A stretch of 64,000 nt of DNA from Oscheius tipulae (GCA_037178975.1 JASJZH010000004.1:6076001-6140000); one strand, 5' to 3'; positions 1-11,854 are shown, counted from the first letter of the stretch. The notes: a model not told the origin generated them from the sequence alone. Numbers and translations: made by a program.

Positions 1-1600
1 TGTATCCAGATTATAAACACCTGGCAAAATCTTTCGGCAGCTGGTTGTCTGATAACCGAGAAAACACATTCATTGGCGGACAATCTGAAACTCTGTTGTG
101 AGACAACGATAAAATCTTTTGTATTGTCGGTTCCCATTTCTGTTTATCCTGAAATGTCTGAAAAAGGTTTCTTTATTTTTCGGCACTATCAGCATGTTTT
201 TACTCAACCAATATCTTACATGATGTCCGTTACCCGAGCAGAAAGATGCATGATCTTTTCCTTCTCCCTCAGGTCTAATTGTCTTGACTAACACAGCCAT
301 TTATGTCTATTTCTGACTGATTCTCTCTCCGTCATCTCTTTCTTACCCAGTGTTGAAATTATACCTGCAAGTCCCAACTGTTCAGACCAAAAGTTAGTGC
401 GGGCTAGATCTAACTTGGAGAATATGAAGGTGCTGAAAAATTACTCAATGAGTCTACGAAACAACCCGCATGGGCCCAAGTCAATCCCCTTTTCGTCACT
501 TTCGGGTTCCGGGTTGACCTGATGTTTCAACATTTCGAGATGACGTTTTTTATTCGGAGAAGAACGAACATTTCACAAGTGTCCGCGAGGTGTTGAGGCA
601 TCTGTTCTCGTTTTTGATCTCTTTCTCTTTCAATCGCTCCAGCTAATGAGTCGCTCCATTTCCCCGCCTAAATGGATGCCAATCATTCTTCTTTCTTCTA
701 AAAGTGTCTCTTGTTCAATAGTTCAACACTCACGTGCAAAAGCTTTCTCGGTGGGAACACATGTCATCGAAAAAAAAACTGCTTCCATGGGTGCAGTCTA
801 GAATGATGCTCGTAACGTAAAGCATTTTTATTTGAAGCCTGCTCATCATTCGTGCTCTGTACTTTTAATTGAATCAAATTGTAGTTTGTGGGCACTCTGT
901 GTTTCTCGCTTTCTATTGAACGAGCTTTCTTATGTATCCAACTTGCAATTGTTACCCACCCTCACATTCTCAGTGTCTATATGGGAAACAATCCTGTTCA
1001 TCTGGAAAAAAAATTGAGACCTCTCTTAGGGCATCTTTTAGCTTGCTTAACTCCTGTGGTCTCTTGATCCCGAGCGCATCACACACATCTGTTTACATCG
1101 TCGTCAGCCATGTGAGCGACCTCCTCCCAAATTGCAAAGGATGCGCACTCGGCTGATCACACTTCCTCGTAAGACCTTCTCACTCAACATCACGTAATAG
1201 TCATATTTTTAGATTCTTTCGAAATCTGCCAGCAAAAAGCGAGCTTCTGACAGCAGTTGTTCTCCCCTTAATTAACACCCTCAAGTCTCGCGAAATCAAT
1301 AGGCAGGCGCATTTCTCAAAAGATTGGCTTGAGGAAATGGACACTTTTTGCTCTTTCCAATCGTGTAAACATTTCCAGTCAAATTAATTTCTGCTAATCC
1401 ATTAATTCTTGCAAATCCGTCATCTTTCTGATCACCGTAACAGCCTGTTTGTAAGCAACATCCTCGGTGGGGGCTATTTTTGAACATGTATCCACTGACG
1501 CTGATGATGAGCACAGTTTCCTTTTGTTGACCTCCGAAATATTTTTGCCTTTCTTGAAATAGAAACAGGAGCTATATTATAGCATAAACAATGACCGAGT
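1..1600. other. Gene-free upstream stretch
   Basis: I see no supportable gene here. Short open frames exist on both strands (for example 1296-1514 minus and 832-1017 plus), but none has a signal peptide, a recognisable domain or neighbouring exons in phase. The stretch is moderately AT-rich and leads into the duplicated block directly before the copine gene, so it may hold that gene's promoter. Confidence 0.5.
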
Positions 1601-1750
1601 TCTTTGTCTAGCTCCAATACACTCTCACCTCTCATATCCTTCGCAATTCAAACAGACCGCCTTTTAGAAGCAAATCTCTTTGTCTAGCTCCAACACACTC
1701 TCACCTCTCATAGCGTTCGCAATTCAAACAGGCCGTCTTTTAGAAGGAAG
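1601..1750. repeat. 76-bp tandem duplication before the copine start
   Basis: Two consecutive copies of a 76-base unit (1601-1676 and 1677-1750) differ at only a few positions. Each begins TCTTTGTCTAGCTCCAA and ends with CTTTTAGAAG, which looks like a splice or trans-splice acceptor. The second copy ends 23 bases before the likely copine start codon, so the duplication doubles the putative 5' acceptor and any promoter element within it. Confidence 0.85.
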
Positions 1751-1773
1751 TCTTGTTCGAGCCCTTCATTCGG

Positions 1774-4423
1774 ATGACAACAGCTTTCAATAGTGCTCCG
1801 TGCTGCAAGCTAGAACTGATAGTCAAAGCTGAGCGTCTGAAGAGAAAGGATGTCTTGACCAAAAGCGATCCTGTCTGTATCGTATATCAACTGGTCGGAA
1901 GGCTGACAGGAAACGGTGAGCTTGTCTTATCATGATCTGTAACCTCTTGTTTGTCCTAATGATTTGTGTGTTTTGCTGTTCACTCTAATCTTTGGCTCCT
2001 CCATTAAAGGAAACCGATACAAAACGTCAGGCGAAACCGAATGGCGAGAAGTCGGAAGAACCGAGAGGATTCGAAACACCCAAGAGCCAGAATGGACAAC
2101 TCACATCGCCTTAGACTACTTTTTCGAGGAACGACAGACCATGAAGTTCGACATGTAACTCATTTTTATTACTCTAAGATAGTGTTTTCAGCTGGGATTG
2201 GGACACCGAAGCATTGAACACTGAACTATCAGAGCACGACTTTTTGGGCAGTCTGACGTGCGAGTTGGCGGAGATCGTGTCGGCAGGATCGTACTCTCGT
2301 GGGCTGTGAGTTTACAAGGGTTACAAGGTACCATCTTACTTCAGTGGCGACAATGGTCGCGATGGTACGATTACTGTCATTCCTGAAGAGATAGACGAGG
2401 GTTCTCGCGAAGTTCTTCAACTCAAAATGTCGGCTGAGAAGTTGGAGAGAAAAGATTTCTTCGGCATGGGCAAGAGCGATCCCTACCTCCAGTTCTACAG
2501 ATACGAGGATAACGGAAGGCTAGTCCTGATCAAAAAGTTAGACTTTCGTGTTTTATTTTAGCAAAACAATGGTTCACAGGACAGAATTTATCAAGAAATC
2601 ATGCAATCCCAATTGGCAGATTTTTGAAGTCAGTTTGAGAATGCTTTGTGGCGGAGACAAGACAAAGTAAGTTGTAGTCACTTTGGAAAGTACTTTTTTT
2701 TTTAGGACAATTCACATCGAATGCTGGGACAATGACGACGATTCCATGTCAAGCCACGATTTCATTGGATCTTGCGAGGTCGTCGTCGAGGATTTGATGA
2801 AATCGCCAACCCTCACCAAGCCTGTAAATATTTTCTTGCAACTTGAGCCACTATTGTTCAGCTAATCAATGAGAAGAAGGCGAAAAAGAGTAAAAGCTAC
2901 AAAGATTCTGGAACATTGATCTGTCGTAGCCAACTGATCAATCTTCCAACTTTTGTTGACTTCATTACTGGAGGGTATAATCCAGAAGTCCTTCACATAA
3001 AGAGAGCTCTTGTAGAACTCAACTAGACTTTTCCGTCGCCATTGACTTTACAGCCTCCAATGGAAACCCTCTTCGAAGAGATTCGCTTCATTTCATCGCC
3101 GAGTCCAGACCGAATCAGTACGAGATAGCCATCAAAGCCATTCTGGATATCTGTCAACACTATTGTAACAGCAAAGTCTTCGATGCTTACGGATTCGGAG
3201 CGAAGATGAATGACGCCGGCAAGATGATTCCCATTTTTTCGTTGTTGAGACCTAATGTGAGTATCATATTGACAATGGAAACAAAAGGCCCAGACGACTC
3301 TTCAAGATCCATCTGTTGCCGGAGTGGAGGGAGTGATGTTCGCTTATAAGAACTGTCTTCACAATGTCCGTCTTCACGGACCGACCAACTTTGCTCCAAT
3401 CATCAATCAAGCGATGAGATCAACCTGTGAAAAAGTAAAAAAGGATGGATCCCGTTATCATGTTAGTTGTTTGTCGGTTGTGACAGATTTTCTGGTTCAG
3501 ATTCTTCTGATTATCACGGACGGTGAAATCTGTGACATGGAAAAGACGAAGAGAGCCATCATCGATGCCACTGGACATCCGCTTTCCATAATCATTGTCG
3601 GTGTTGGCAATGATGAGTTTGCGAAGATGGAAGAGTTGGATGGAGACAAGCAACGTCTGTCTGTTGGAGGCAGGATAGCAGAACGAGACATTGTCCAGGT
3701 ATCATGCCAATAGATGTGTACGAACAAGTTTTCAGTTTGTGGCCTTGAAAGATTTCATGTCTTCGAGCAGCGAGTACATTTCTGATCTGGTCATGGCAAA
3801 GTTGGCCAAAGCCGTTCTGGCCGAAGTTCCTGATCAACTGACCTCTTACATGAGGAAACACAATATTCAGCCGAGGCCAGCTGATAATCCGTGGCCTAGA
3901 GATCGAGAAATCGCCTCGAACTACAACGCCTACTTCACAGGTTTTCGCTTACTGATTTGCTTTTCAAAATCGCATTCTAGGACCAGCTGGAGCTCCTCAA
4001 CAACCGCCAGTCTCCGGTCCAAATGAACAGCCACCACCTCCAATGGGTTTCAACATGCCCGTACAGCCGAATCAGGGACCTTATCCTTCTCAACAGACTC
4101 CGTACCCAGTTCAACAAAATGTCCCCTATCCTCCAAATTCGGCTCCTTATCCCACTCAGCCATATCTTCCTCAAGGAAATAGCCCTGTCGCTCCCCAAGG
4201 ACAGGGAAATGGTTTCCCATACGGTGCTTACCAAGGACAACAGGCTCCTTTCAACTATCCCACCTATGCTCAAGCACCCCACCAGCAGCAAGGCCAGGCC
4301 CCAGCTTCTGCTCCTCCAGTCTCAGTCGATGATCTCCAGTTGGAGTTTGTTAACATGGGAGTAAAATCCAATGAAGTTTACCCTCTTCCCAATCCTCACA
4401 ATGGTCATCACAATCCCTATTAA
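1774..4423 (+). CDS. Copine (two C2 domains plus copine A domain)
   Basis: Copines are cytosolic proteins that bind phospholipid in a calcium-dependent way and recruit partners to membranes; C. elegans members such as NRA-1 and GEM-4 act at the cell surface on receptors and channels. About ten exons join in phase. C2A lies at 1774-2310 (KLELIVKAERLKRKDVLTKSDP), C2B at about 2365-2825 (LERKDFFGMGKSDPY, then DNDDDSMSSHDFIGSC), and the von Willebrand-like copine domain at about 2960-3890 with the metal-site motif DFTASNG. After it comes a long Pro/Tyr/Gln tail (about 3980-4423), unusually extended for the family. I chose ATG 1774 because the open frame before it has no ATG and the C2A strand starts soon after. 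AATAAA follows at about 4509. The family is certain; orthology to nra-1 or gem-4 is not resolved. Confidence 0.93.
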
Positions 4424-4972
4424 AACGTCTCGATTTTGACAAAGCTTCAGGTTTCTTTTTGATCTCTGCTGGCATTACCCTTCTTTGTTGGCACTTATTT
4501 TTAAATCGGAATAAACTTTGCTTATTCTAAGAGTCTGAAGATTGAATAGAACAAGAGGTGTAAGGTATGTCTGATCCTTGTTGAAAATGCATATGTCTGA
4601 CCTGGTTCCATTAGTTTCAGCCAGCAAAACAGAGTCGTTGAGTCGGTTGCTGCGCGTTACGGGTTCGAACACCATTGTGAATCAAACAAGTATTGACAGA
4701 CTTTGAAACGTTGATAGATGTGTAAAGCTCTAACCTACTCATGGTCAGCACAAAAAGTTGAACTTGTCCAATTAATAACTATCACGCCTCATTAATGCTC
4801 TGAATGTTGTGAGAAACTTGGACATTTCCTAATCGCTTTTCCGGATATTTGACCCCGTAAAACTCTCTTCTCTATTGGAAATTTTCATGGAAGGGGCGGA
4901 GTCCAGATCTCCAACGCTCAGTTCATTTGGTTCTGAGATTTCCCTCCTCATAAGGCATGCGCTCCTGCATTC
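4424..4972. other. Intergenic, copine 3' end to next gene
   Basis: This holds the copine 3'UTR with a polyadenylation signal near 4509 and then the presumed promoter of the Ser/Pro-rich gene at 4973. A sequence resembling a tRNA T-arm near 4660 has no partner arms and was not called. Confidence 0.5.
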
Positions 4973-5736
4973 ATGTCGGATTTGTGAGTTTATTTAATCT
5001 TTCAACTGATGAAAGAGGAGAGCAGGTCGGAGGAAACGGAAGTCGTCACAGGAGGACAAAAAGTACCGAGAGTAGACATCCGAGCAAAAAGGAGAAGAAG
5101 ATCAGCTGGAATCTCACACCCAGAGGTATTTTTTTTGTCCGGAAAAGTTTTTGAATTTTCGTAGTCAATGTAGTTTCCAAGACACGTTTTCCTGTTTGAG
5201 CATGAAACACTGATTTCTGGCTGCTTCTTTTGAACAAGATCGCATTAGGTTTCTATTCAAGACAGTCAAAAGTAAAAGACTCTGATGAACGAAGCTTCTA
5301 ATATTCTCTGCGGCAATTAATTTTATCTGTACGTATTAGCTTTATTTCGGTTGGTTCAGCTCCTCAGTTTACGTAATTAAGGTTCTTGTTAACCTATTCA
5401 GCTTTTCCTGACCCTTTTTACCGTGATTTTTTAACTTCCTGTTCAGACGAAGCGCCCAACAATTCGGCTTGTCCTGCTCAAACCACTCCAGCTGAACCGC
5501 TGGCTCTCATCCAGAATGTTGTGGAACGGAAACTTCCCCAGGTTCCTATGTCATCTCCGTCTCCCTACGTATTTTCCCCTTCTCCCTTTGTGACGCAGTT
5601 CGAGGCTCGACATTTGAGCCCACGTAATCCGCGACATTACAGTTACAGTACCCCTGCTTCACCTTCTCCCTCCCGAAAACTGCCAACACCTCCAGCATAT
5701 CAACACAGTGTTCTTCAGCCCCATTTCCGTTACTGA
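4973..5736 (+). CDS. Short Ser/Pro-rich protein of unknown function
   Basis: Three exons join in phase: 4973-4983 (MSDL), 5016-5125 and 5447-5736, with a 321-base second intron. The predicted protein is about 135 residues, basic in the first third (SRHRRTKSTESRHPSKKEKK) and then low-complexity Ser/Pro/Tyr-rich (SPSPYVFSPSPF, PASPSPSRKLPTPP). No domain is recognisable; it looks intrinsically disordered and could be a regulatory or adaptor protein with proline-directed phosphosites. AATAAA follows the stop by a few bases, and the 3' end is tail-to-tail with the ILVBL-like gene. The first exon codes only four residues, so the start is the least certain part. Confidence 0.6.
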
Positions 5737-5888
5737 CTGCTGAATAAATGTATACTGTTTATTATTCTAACACAATAAATACTGATCTCCGGGCAAGGAA
5801 AGAAGATGTGAAAACAATGGAATGGCTGGTCAACCAGGTTGAGGCAAAAGGCAGCTGTGACCCGTACTTGTGTTCTTCTCGTGGCTTT

Positions 5889-8181
5889 CTAGACGGAAAT
5901 GGATCCCTCGCGGAAATCCGTCTTTCCAATGTGGACGTTGATCAAAGCGCTCTTTCCATTCTCCGAGCACTCCAAAGCCTGAAAGAAAAACGTCCTCCAT
6001 ATATTATTCAATGCAAGTTCCAAAGATCCATTGTTCCAGAATAAGGTGACTCACCTCATTCAGAATCTTTTCCGTATCGGAAACATTGTCTCCGTCAATC
6101 TGGGCTCCCCATCCACCAAGAGATTCCGAGACCTGGTCGTATCTCGTTCTGGCCAGATCCACGGCCACATTGCTGTTGAACATTGGAATCTGTTCGCGGG
6201 CAATCTGTGTCCAGCAGGCGTCATTTCCAACGATTCCTGAAAATCAATTTTGTCAAAAGATTGTAAGCGGATTTATCATCCAAACCATTTAACAAACATA
6301 CCAATAACAGGAAGCTTGTGACGAGCATAAGTGTCGTATTCCATAAGCGAGTAGCCACAGGATCCGTCTCCCCAAATAATGTAGACGGGTCTGTCTGGAT
6401 GGACAACTTTGGCTCCGAGCGCGAATCCACCAGCAACACCGAGAGTTCCGAAAGCTCCTGGATCGAGCCACTGAAGAGGACCACGAGGACGAACAATGTA
6501 GGCTGCTGAACCGACGAAGTCTCCTCCATCCGCAACGAGAATGGCGTTTTCGGGCAGATGCTTGTCGAAGGTGCCGAGAAAGTTGAGTGGATTTAAGAAA
6601 TTTCCGCCAGCTTTGACTTCGACCATTTTCTTGGCATTGGCGGCTTCTTTGGCATCTTCCTTCTCTCTCAGACTGGGCAGCCAATTCTCGTCAAACTTGA
6701 GATCTCCCTTTTGCAATCTCTGCGAAGTTTGAACCAGAGTGGAAGCGACATCAGCCTGGATAGACACATCGGCATTCCAAAAGGCCTTCTCGTTCTAAAA
6801 ACGCATTTAGTGAACAGTGGAAAAAATAGTTACCTTGGTCAGCTGACTTTTGTTCCTGTTAATAGTGATAATCTTGGATTTCCTGGAGAGTACACGTCCA
6901 TATGAGAGACGGAAATCACAGACGGTTCCGGCGAGAATGGTCAAGTCGGCATCCTTGAGAGCGTCGCGACGGTTCTGTCTCATCTGAAGAGGACTCTCCT
7001 TTCCAAGAAGACCGCGAGCCATTCCACCGAGATAGACAGGGATTCCGAGAGCCTTAACAGCTTCAACAAGTTGGTCGGGCTTGACGGGAGGCAGAGTCGC
7101 TTGACTTCCAATGAGCATGACGGGCTTCTTGGCCTGTCGGATGAGGCTGACCATTCGAGAGATTTCTTCATTCTGAGGCATCGGAATCGAGGTCGGCAAT
7201 GGCATGATATCCTGCTTCAGCCAGGCTGCTCCAAACTGACGAGCGACATGGATACGGAGGTAATGGTTCAAAGCTTTCTGAAAGGAAATTGAGATTATAT
7301 TAAGAAAGGTATACCTGAATGAATCCTTTGGCATTGGGATTGAGTCCGACTTCTTTCATGACGAGATCGTATGGGTAGAGAACGTCGACGGGAAACTCGA
7401 CGAAAACTGGTCCAGGACATCCAGAAGTAGCTGATTGGATAGCTTGTTTCAAAGTAGGAACGATGTCTCGAAGACGCTCAACACGGGCCACGTATTTGCA
7501 AAGAGGGCGGAAGAGAACCATCTGGTCAATGTCCTAAAAAATTGAACTGTTGAATAGAGAAGGAAAGAATGAACCTGAAGGGCGCCGCGTCCCTTGAGAA
7601 GAGTTGGAGCAGCTCCTCCGATGAGAAGAAGAGGACTCTCGGCCATCTGGGCATTTTTGACAGCAGTAATGGTGTTGGTCAGACCGGGACCGGCAGTCAC
7701 GGCTAAAAATGTTTTTATTAGATCATTAGGTACACTAACCAGCAACTCCGATGGACTGACGAAGACGGGCAACGGCATCGGCAGCAAAAACGGCAGTAAC
7801 CTTGGATAAAACAAAGTAGAGTACAACCGAAATAAGACATACCTCATGACGAGTGTCGATAATCTTGATTCCGAGTTTCTCCGAAGCGACGAGGATGGGA
7901 GAGATGTGTCCACCACAAAGAACGAAGATCTCCTTGACATCGTGCGATTTCAAAACCGAGGCTACGAGCTCTCCTCCATGACGTTTGGATAACTCATCGA
8001 CCTGAAAGAGAAAATAAATGAAGCCAGGAGTCCCTTTTACCTGGAAGATGTTCGAGACGGGATGTTGACCATTTCCGCTGAAGAGTCCTTTGAAAACGGC
8101 CTGAAGCTCTTCGATCGATCTGATATCCAGCAATTTCCAGATGAGACCGAGGAAGATCACGAGCAGAATGAGGAGAATCAT
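5889..8181 (-). CDS. ILVBL/HACL2-like thiamine-diphosphate enzyme of the ER
   Basis: This is a member of the acetolactate-synthase-like family. The mammalian homologue (ILVBL, also HACL2) is an ER-membrane 2-hydroxyacyl-CoA lyase acting in fatty-acid alpha-oxidation. The N-terminus is a hydrophobic anchor ([18 protein letters not shown]). The pyrimidine-binding part carries the catalytic glutamate in IIDTRHE, the middle domain carries [15 protein letters not shown], and the diphosphate-binding part has [19 protein letters not shown] followed after an intron by GNDACW. The C-terminus reads [12 protein letters not shown]. At least eight exons join in phase. A TGTTTCAG acceptor lies one base before the ATG, suggesting trans-splicing at this start. 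Length is near the family's usual 600-odd residues. No key motif is missing. Confidence 0.92.
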
Positions 8182-8189
8182 TCTGAAAC

Positions 8190-8909
8190 AGTTTGTTTGT
8201 GAGTAATGAGGATAAAGTCAAGAGTACGCAGCAGACATGTTGACTCCCACGCAAATCAATGCGGCGCCTGTTTCTATGAGTCTTACATGAAACAGCCTAC
8301 AAATCGATAGGTTCCAAGAAAAAATAGAAAGCACAGATCAGTACAATTGATACGATGCAGAAAAGAACAATGACCCAAGAACGTGGTGCGATAAGACAGC
8401 CGAAGACAAAGTCCAAGTGGACAGAAAATGTAGCAGAAAGATAAAACTCCGCTACAGAACCATTGGCATGTTTACGACTCTGCAACCTCGGATTTCAGGT
8501 TTTCAGCAAGAAGTAAGAGTGTTGCCTTTTGAAAAGGCGTAATTCACGGGAGCGGTCAGGGCTGGTTTTGTGGGGGTCAGTTCCAGTTCACGGCAAAACG
8601 GTTGGCCTTATCGCGGCATATGAATCATTGAAAAGTCGTACGAGAGTTGCCCTTTGGATAGTAAGCAAAGTAGACAGTGCGAATAAAAGGAAGGTTTTTG
8701 GATCTCATCTTGCGACAAAACAAACAAAGATTTGAAGTTGTTTGGACGGCAGAAATCGGACTAAACTACCTTGAAGAAAACGATTCAATTTACAAAACGA
8801 TTCAATTTCAAGTTCTGCGAGCAATTAAAACTTTTTTACTAGCAACAAAACATTCGAAGAGCCAACGGTTGTGCGATCAAAGAAAAATCAACAACTTATT
8901 TGGTATTAG
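8190..8909. other. Intergenic upstream of the ILVBL-like gene
   Basis: No gene is supported. A minus-strand open frame at 8297-8485 encodes a hydrophobic segment (WVIVLFCIVSIVLICAFYFF) but has no ATG, so it could only be an exon of something not found. Confidence 0.4.
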
Positions 8910-9370
8910 TTAAAGAGGCGTCCCGACGGTTTTACCCGAAATTGCGTACGACGTACGCAAAACTACGTCATGGCGCGAATTAATTTTCCTTTTTCGTATT
9001 TCGTCGTTTTTTACCTTTTTCCTCGACTTTTTTAAAAATATTTTCTGTCTTTTTATAATGTTGTTCGACTGCTCTTAACGTACCGCACCTTGAAATCAAC
9101 AGAAGTCAACGGCCCCACTTTCCTTGAAGTTGCCGACCTCACAAAAACTGAGTAGACTTGTCTCGCCTACTGTCAGGAGCTTGCTACTCTTCCGGTCATC
9201 GGATTCACCCACCAGAATTTCCTTGGCGGTTCACCATCAGAAATGTAAAAAAAAAGTCGAGGAAAAAGGTAGAAAAAAGCAAAAAACGAAAAGGTAAATT
9301 AATTCGCGACGTAGTTTTTGCATAAGTCGTACGCAAATTCGGGTGAAATTGAATCGGGGCGCCTGTTTAA
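8910..9370. mobile_element. MITE-like element with long terminal inverted repeats and TTAA ends
   Basis: The left arm (about 8910-9033) and the right arm (about 9246-9370) are imperfect reverse complements over about 125 bases; both contain TTGCGTACGAC, AACTACGTC, CGCGAATTAATTT and CCTTTTTCCTCGACTTTTT in matching order. Both outer tips are TTAA, the target preference of piggyBac-type transposases. The roughly 210-base centre has no transposase frame, so this is a non-autonomous element. The arms would form a very long hairpin in RNA. Superfamily assignment to piggyBac is an inference from TTAA only. Confidence 0.85.
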
Positions 9371-9917
9371 CTACTACCACTTATTTTTGGTTCTCTGGAA
9401 TATCTTGAACCTAAACCGTCTGAATCATAATGTGATCGTAGTGATAGTATTTGATTTCTCAAAGAACTTTTTGTCAGAGCGCTGCATGACTACAGCAGTG
9501 GAGCAGATTGTATCCGTTTACCTAAGACGAATCTCCCAAAAAATAGGATGGATGACTCTCACCTTGTCCGTGTCTCAGGCTTTGATGGAGCTACACAGCT
9601 GCGGATTATCGGTATTTCAAGTCAGAAAACTGTTCTTCGAATGTTGTTCACCAACGAGATCTTTGTATTCACTTTCACCACCGCTAGAAAGTGCACATGC
9701 AGGCCATGATTACAGTTAGAAATAAAACTTACCAGGTCTTTGCAACCATTTGTCGAAAAAACGACGACGAAAGCGATACATGATGTCAAACTTCCGAATC
9801 CAAAAAACCAAAAAAGTTTTTTTTTGTCGCATGTTTTTTTTGCTGTTCCTTTGTGAATCAGGAAAACTCGCTGAAAACCGATTTTCGAGAATATCTTACG
9901 CGGAACGATTGGTCACC
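9371..9917. other. Intergenic between MITE and C6 cluster
   Basis: One 133-codon open frame (9318-9719) starts inside the MITE arm and shows no domain or signal peptide, so I treat it as chance. The stretch ends in the promoter of the first C6 gene. Confidence 0.45.
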
Positions 9918-9924
9918 TATAAAA
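9918..9924 (+). promoter_or_regulatory. TATA box of first C6 gene
   Basis: TATAAAA sits 36 bases before the ATG at 9960. Similar boxes precede the other small secreted-protein genes here, consistent with strong, regulated transcription. Confidence 0.65.
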
Positions 9925-9959
9925 GGGCAGCTGCTTAAATTCTTGCGGCGATTAGAACA

Positions 9960-10581
9960 ATGATGAAGCACATTTTTATTTTTCTCGGCTTCGTTAGCAC
10001 GGTTTACGGATGTGCCAGCACCGGCGGAGGGACAGTCACTACGACAGCGGCTACAACAGGTTAGTGATGATTTTGATGTGTTTATCTGTGTGACAGTTTA
10101 CATTACTTGTTACAGCTAAAACTTTCAAAGATACCTGAAAATGAAAGTATTTGGAGGTTGGGGACGGAACTCAAATTTTGTTTGCAACCGTAAAAGTGCT
10201 TCAGGCTGTTCTTCATGCACAACTTCGCAAGTAACACTGGGAGTAGAAACCCCTGGAGACGCAAACAGCCACGCTCCCACTTCCGCGTAATCTTTCTTCT
10301 TCTCAGGAGAATAACAGATATATTCAGAATGGGAGCTCCTCAAGACGGTTGTCTCACTCTTATCTTGACTTGCACACCTGTGGGAGCAAATCAAATGAGT
10401 TTACTCACTTTCCAAAATGGATTGGGTGGACCGGAACCAGGAAATGTGAGTTGTCCGAGAAATTAGAAGTTATCAACTATTTCAGCCAGCTACGGCTACA
10501 TTAGTGTGCAATGCCCAAGGTCAATGGATTTATACGAACATGGGGCCCAACGTTATTACAACTGCATACTGTTTCGGTTAA
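9960..10581 (+). CDS. C6-domain secreted protein, copy 1
   Basis: A four-exon gene for a protein of about 130 residues: exon 1 9960-10059 (signal peptide MMKHIFIFLGFVSTVYGC then STGGGTVTTTAATTG), exon 2 ending GDANSHAPTSA, exon 3 with CLTLILTCTP and LLTFQNGLGGP, exon 4 with TATLVCNAQGQW and ending AYCFG. The order of six cysteines, the central LTF strand and the terminal C-x-G match the nematode C6 domain (Pfam C6), found in small secreted proteins of unknown function. It is nearly collinear with the next two genes, including intron positions, so the three arose by tandem duplication. Function is unknown; secretion is inferred from the signal peptide. Confidence 0.85.
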
Positions 10582-11284
10582 TAATGTCAAGACTCAGTTA
10601 ATAAATAGTTTTACCAACAACTACAGTTTCTGCTTTATGATTTGTTAAGTAGAATTGCCGCAGATTGGATTGAAGGAGTACGGACTCACTATCATTCATA
10701 AAAGTGCTTCTTCGGTGCCCAAGCAGAGGACAGTGAAATCCGCTAATATCTTTCCGGTCAATCAAGTTCGTCCAGCGCAGCGTTTTTGATAGATCGAGTT
10801 GAATCTCGAGAAAGTGTCGAACCCGCTACCAACATGATTCCGCCGTCTTTCGGTTTGTCATGGAACTAATAGGATTCGAAAGTACGAGAACGTCACTATT
10901 TTTTTTTTTTGGTAGTAGAAACACGACTTGTTAGTTGATTAAACGAAAATACGCACATACAGAATATCGAATGACACGGTATTGAATTAAAAGTTCGTCT
11001 TGTGAGGCTGTCCAGAGCACTGAATTCAGCTAGTTCTAATGGTCACGAAATCATCGCTTTAGCTTTTCTTCCCGTCCCATTCTAGTTAACATGATTACGT
11101 TTACACCAGTACAGAATCTGTTTCAGGCGAAAAGCAGGAAGAAGATCGTCCAAAGAACAAATATGTAAATTCTATCAATTTCGACGTATCTCCTCTTCCC
11201 ACTTTGCGGGTCACCAGTACCGAAAAGATCTAATCTAGTCTGGAACGTCTTCCTACATAAGAGACTTCCGCGGTCACTATTGTT

Positions 11285-11325
11285 GCCTCATCTCTTGGTT
11301 TTGTGGCCACGGTTTATGGTACTTT
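11285..11325 (+). pseudogene. Possible relic of a C6 first exon
   Basis: The bases TGGTTTTGTGGCCACGG resemble the signal-peptide end of copy 1 (GGCTTCGTTAGCACGG), including the following TTTATGG. There is no intact start or continuing frame. It lies just before copy 2 and may be what is left of another duplicate. Weak evidence. Confidence 0.3.
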
Positions 11326-11336
11326 CTATTGAAATT

Positions 11337-11854
11337 ATGCTTTTCCTTCTGGCTCTGCTACTTCAGGTCTCCTCTTCCAGTGCATGTATGAGGACATCCG
11401 ATACAACAGTGACCACCACTCCAGCGACATCCCGTAACTAATGCATTTCTCGAAAGAAACAGCATCTTTTCAGCATGTGCCGGATGTATGGCTAGTGCAG
11501 TGAATCTGGCTGCAGAAGATCCCACCAGTCCGGATAGTCATGCTCCAACTGCAGCGTAATGCTTTTCTCAAACAACTGGAAATGGTTTTCAGACCAGGAG
11601 CACTACAAGGCGGCTGCTCTACTTTGATTATCACTTGTACTCCTACTACTAATGCAATAAGTCTTTTGACGTTCCAAAATGGATTGGGTGGACCACCCCC
11701 GGCAAACGTGAGAGTTTACTATGTCATTGGAACAGAAATGTTTCAGCCAGCCACCGCAACTCTCGTCTGCAATTCGATGGGACAGTGGACTTATTCAGGA
11801 TTCGAGGCTGGTCAGCCGACTACAGTAATTACAGATGCATACTGTTTGGGATGA
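11337..11854 (+). CDS. C6-domain secreted protein, copy 2
   Basis: Four exons in the same layout as copy 1: signal peptide MLFLLALLLQVSSSSAC, exon 2 CAGCMASAVNLAAEDP to SHAPTAA, exon 3 CSTLIITCTPTTNAISLLTF, exon 4 TATLVCNSMGQWTYSGF ending TDAYCLG. All six cysteines of the domain are present. The threonine-rich spacer after the signal peptide is shorter than in copies 1 and 3 and lacks the CA(A/S)TGG motif, reading CMRTSDTTVTTTPATS. The middle and last exons are the most conserved between copies, as expected when the folded domain is under constraint. Confidence 0.85.

Noticed and set aside
1296-1514. 72-codon minus-strand open frame with several cysteines
   Set aside because: It has no signal peptide cleavage pattern, no neighbouring exons and no polyadenylation signal.
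4590-4680. tRNA-like T-arm (GGTTCGAACACC)
   Set aside because: No matching acceptor stem, D-arm or anticodon arm can be drawn around it.
8297-8485. Minus-strand open frame with a hydrophobic helix
   Set aside because: It has no ATG and no in-phase upstream exon; the ILVBL-like gene already has a good start with its own acceptor. It could still be an orphan exon.
9318-9719. 133-codon plus-strand open frame
   Set aside because: It begins inside the MITE's right arm and has no domain, signal peptide or splice partners.
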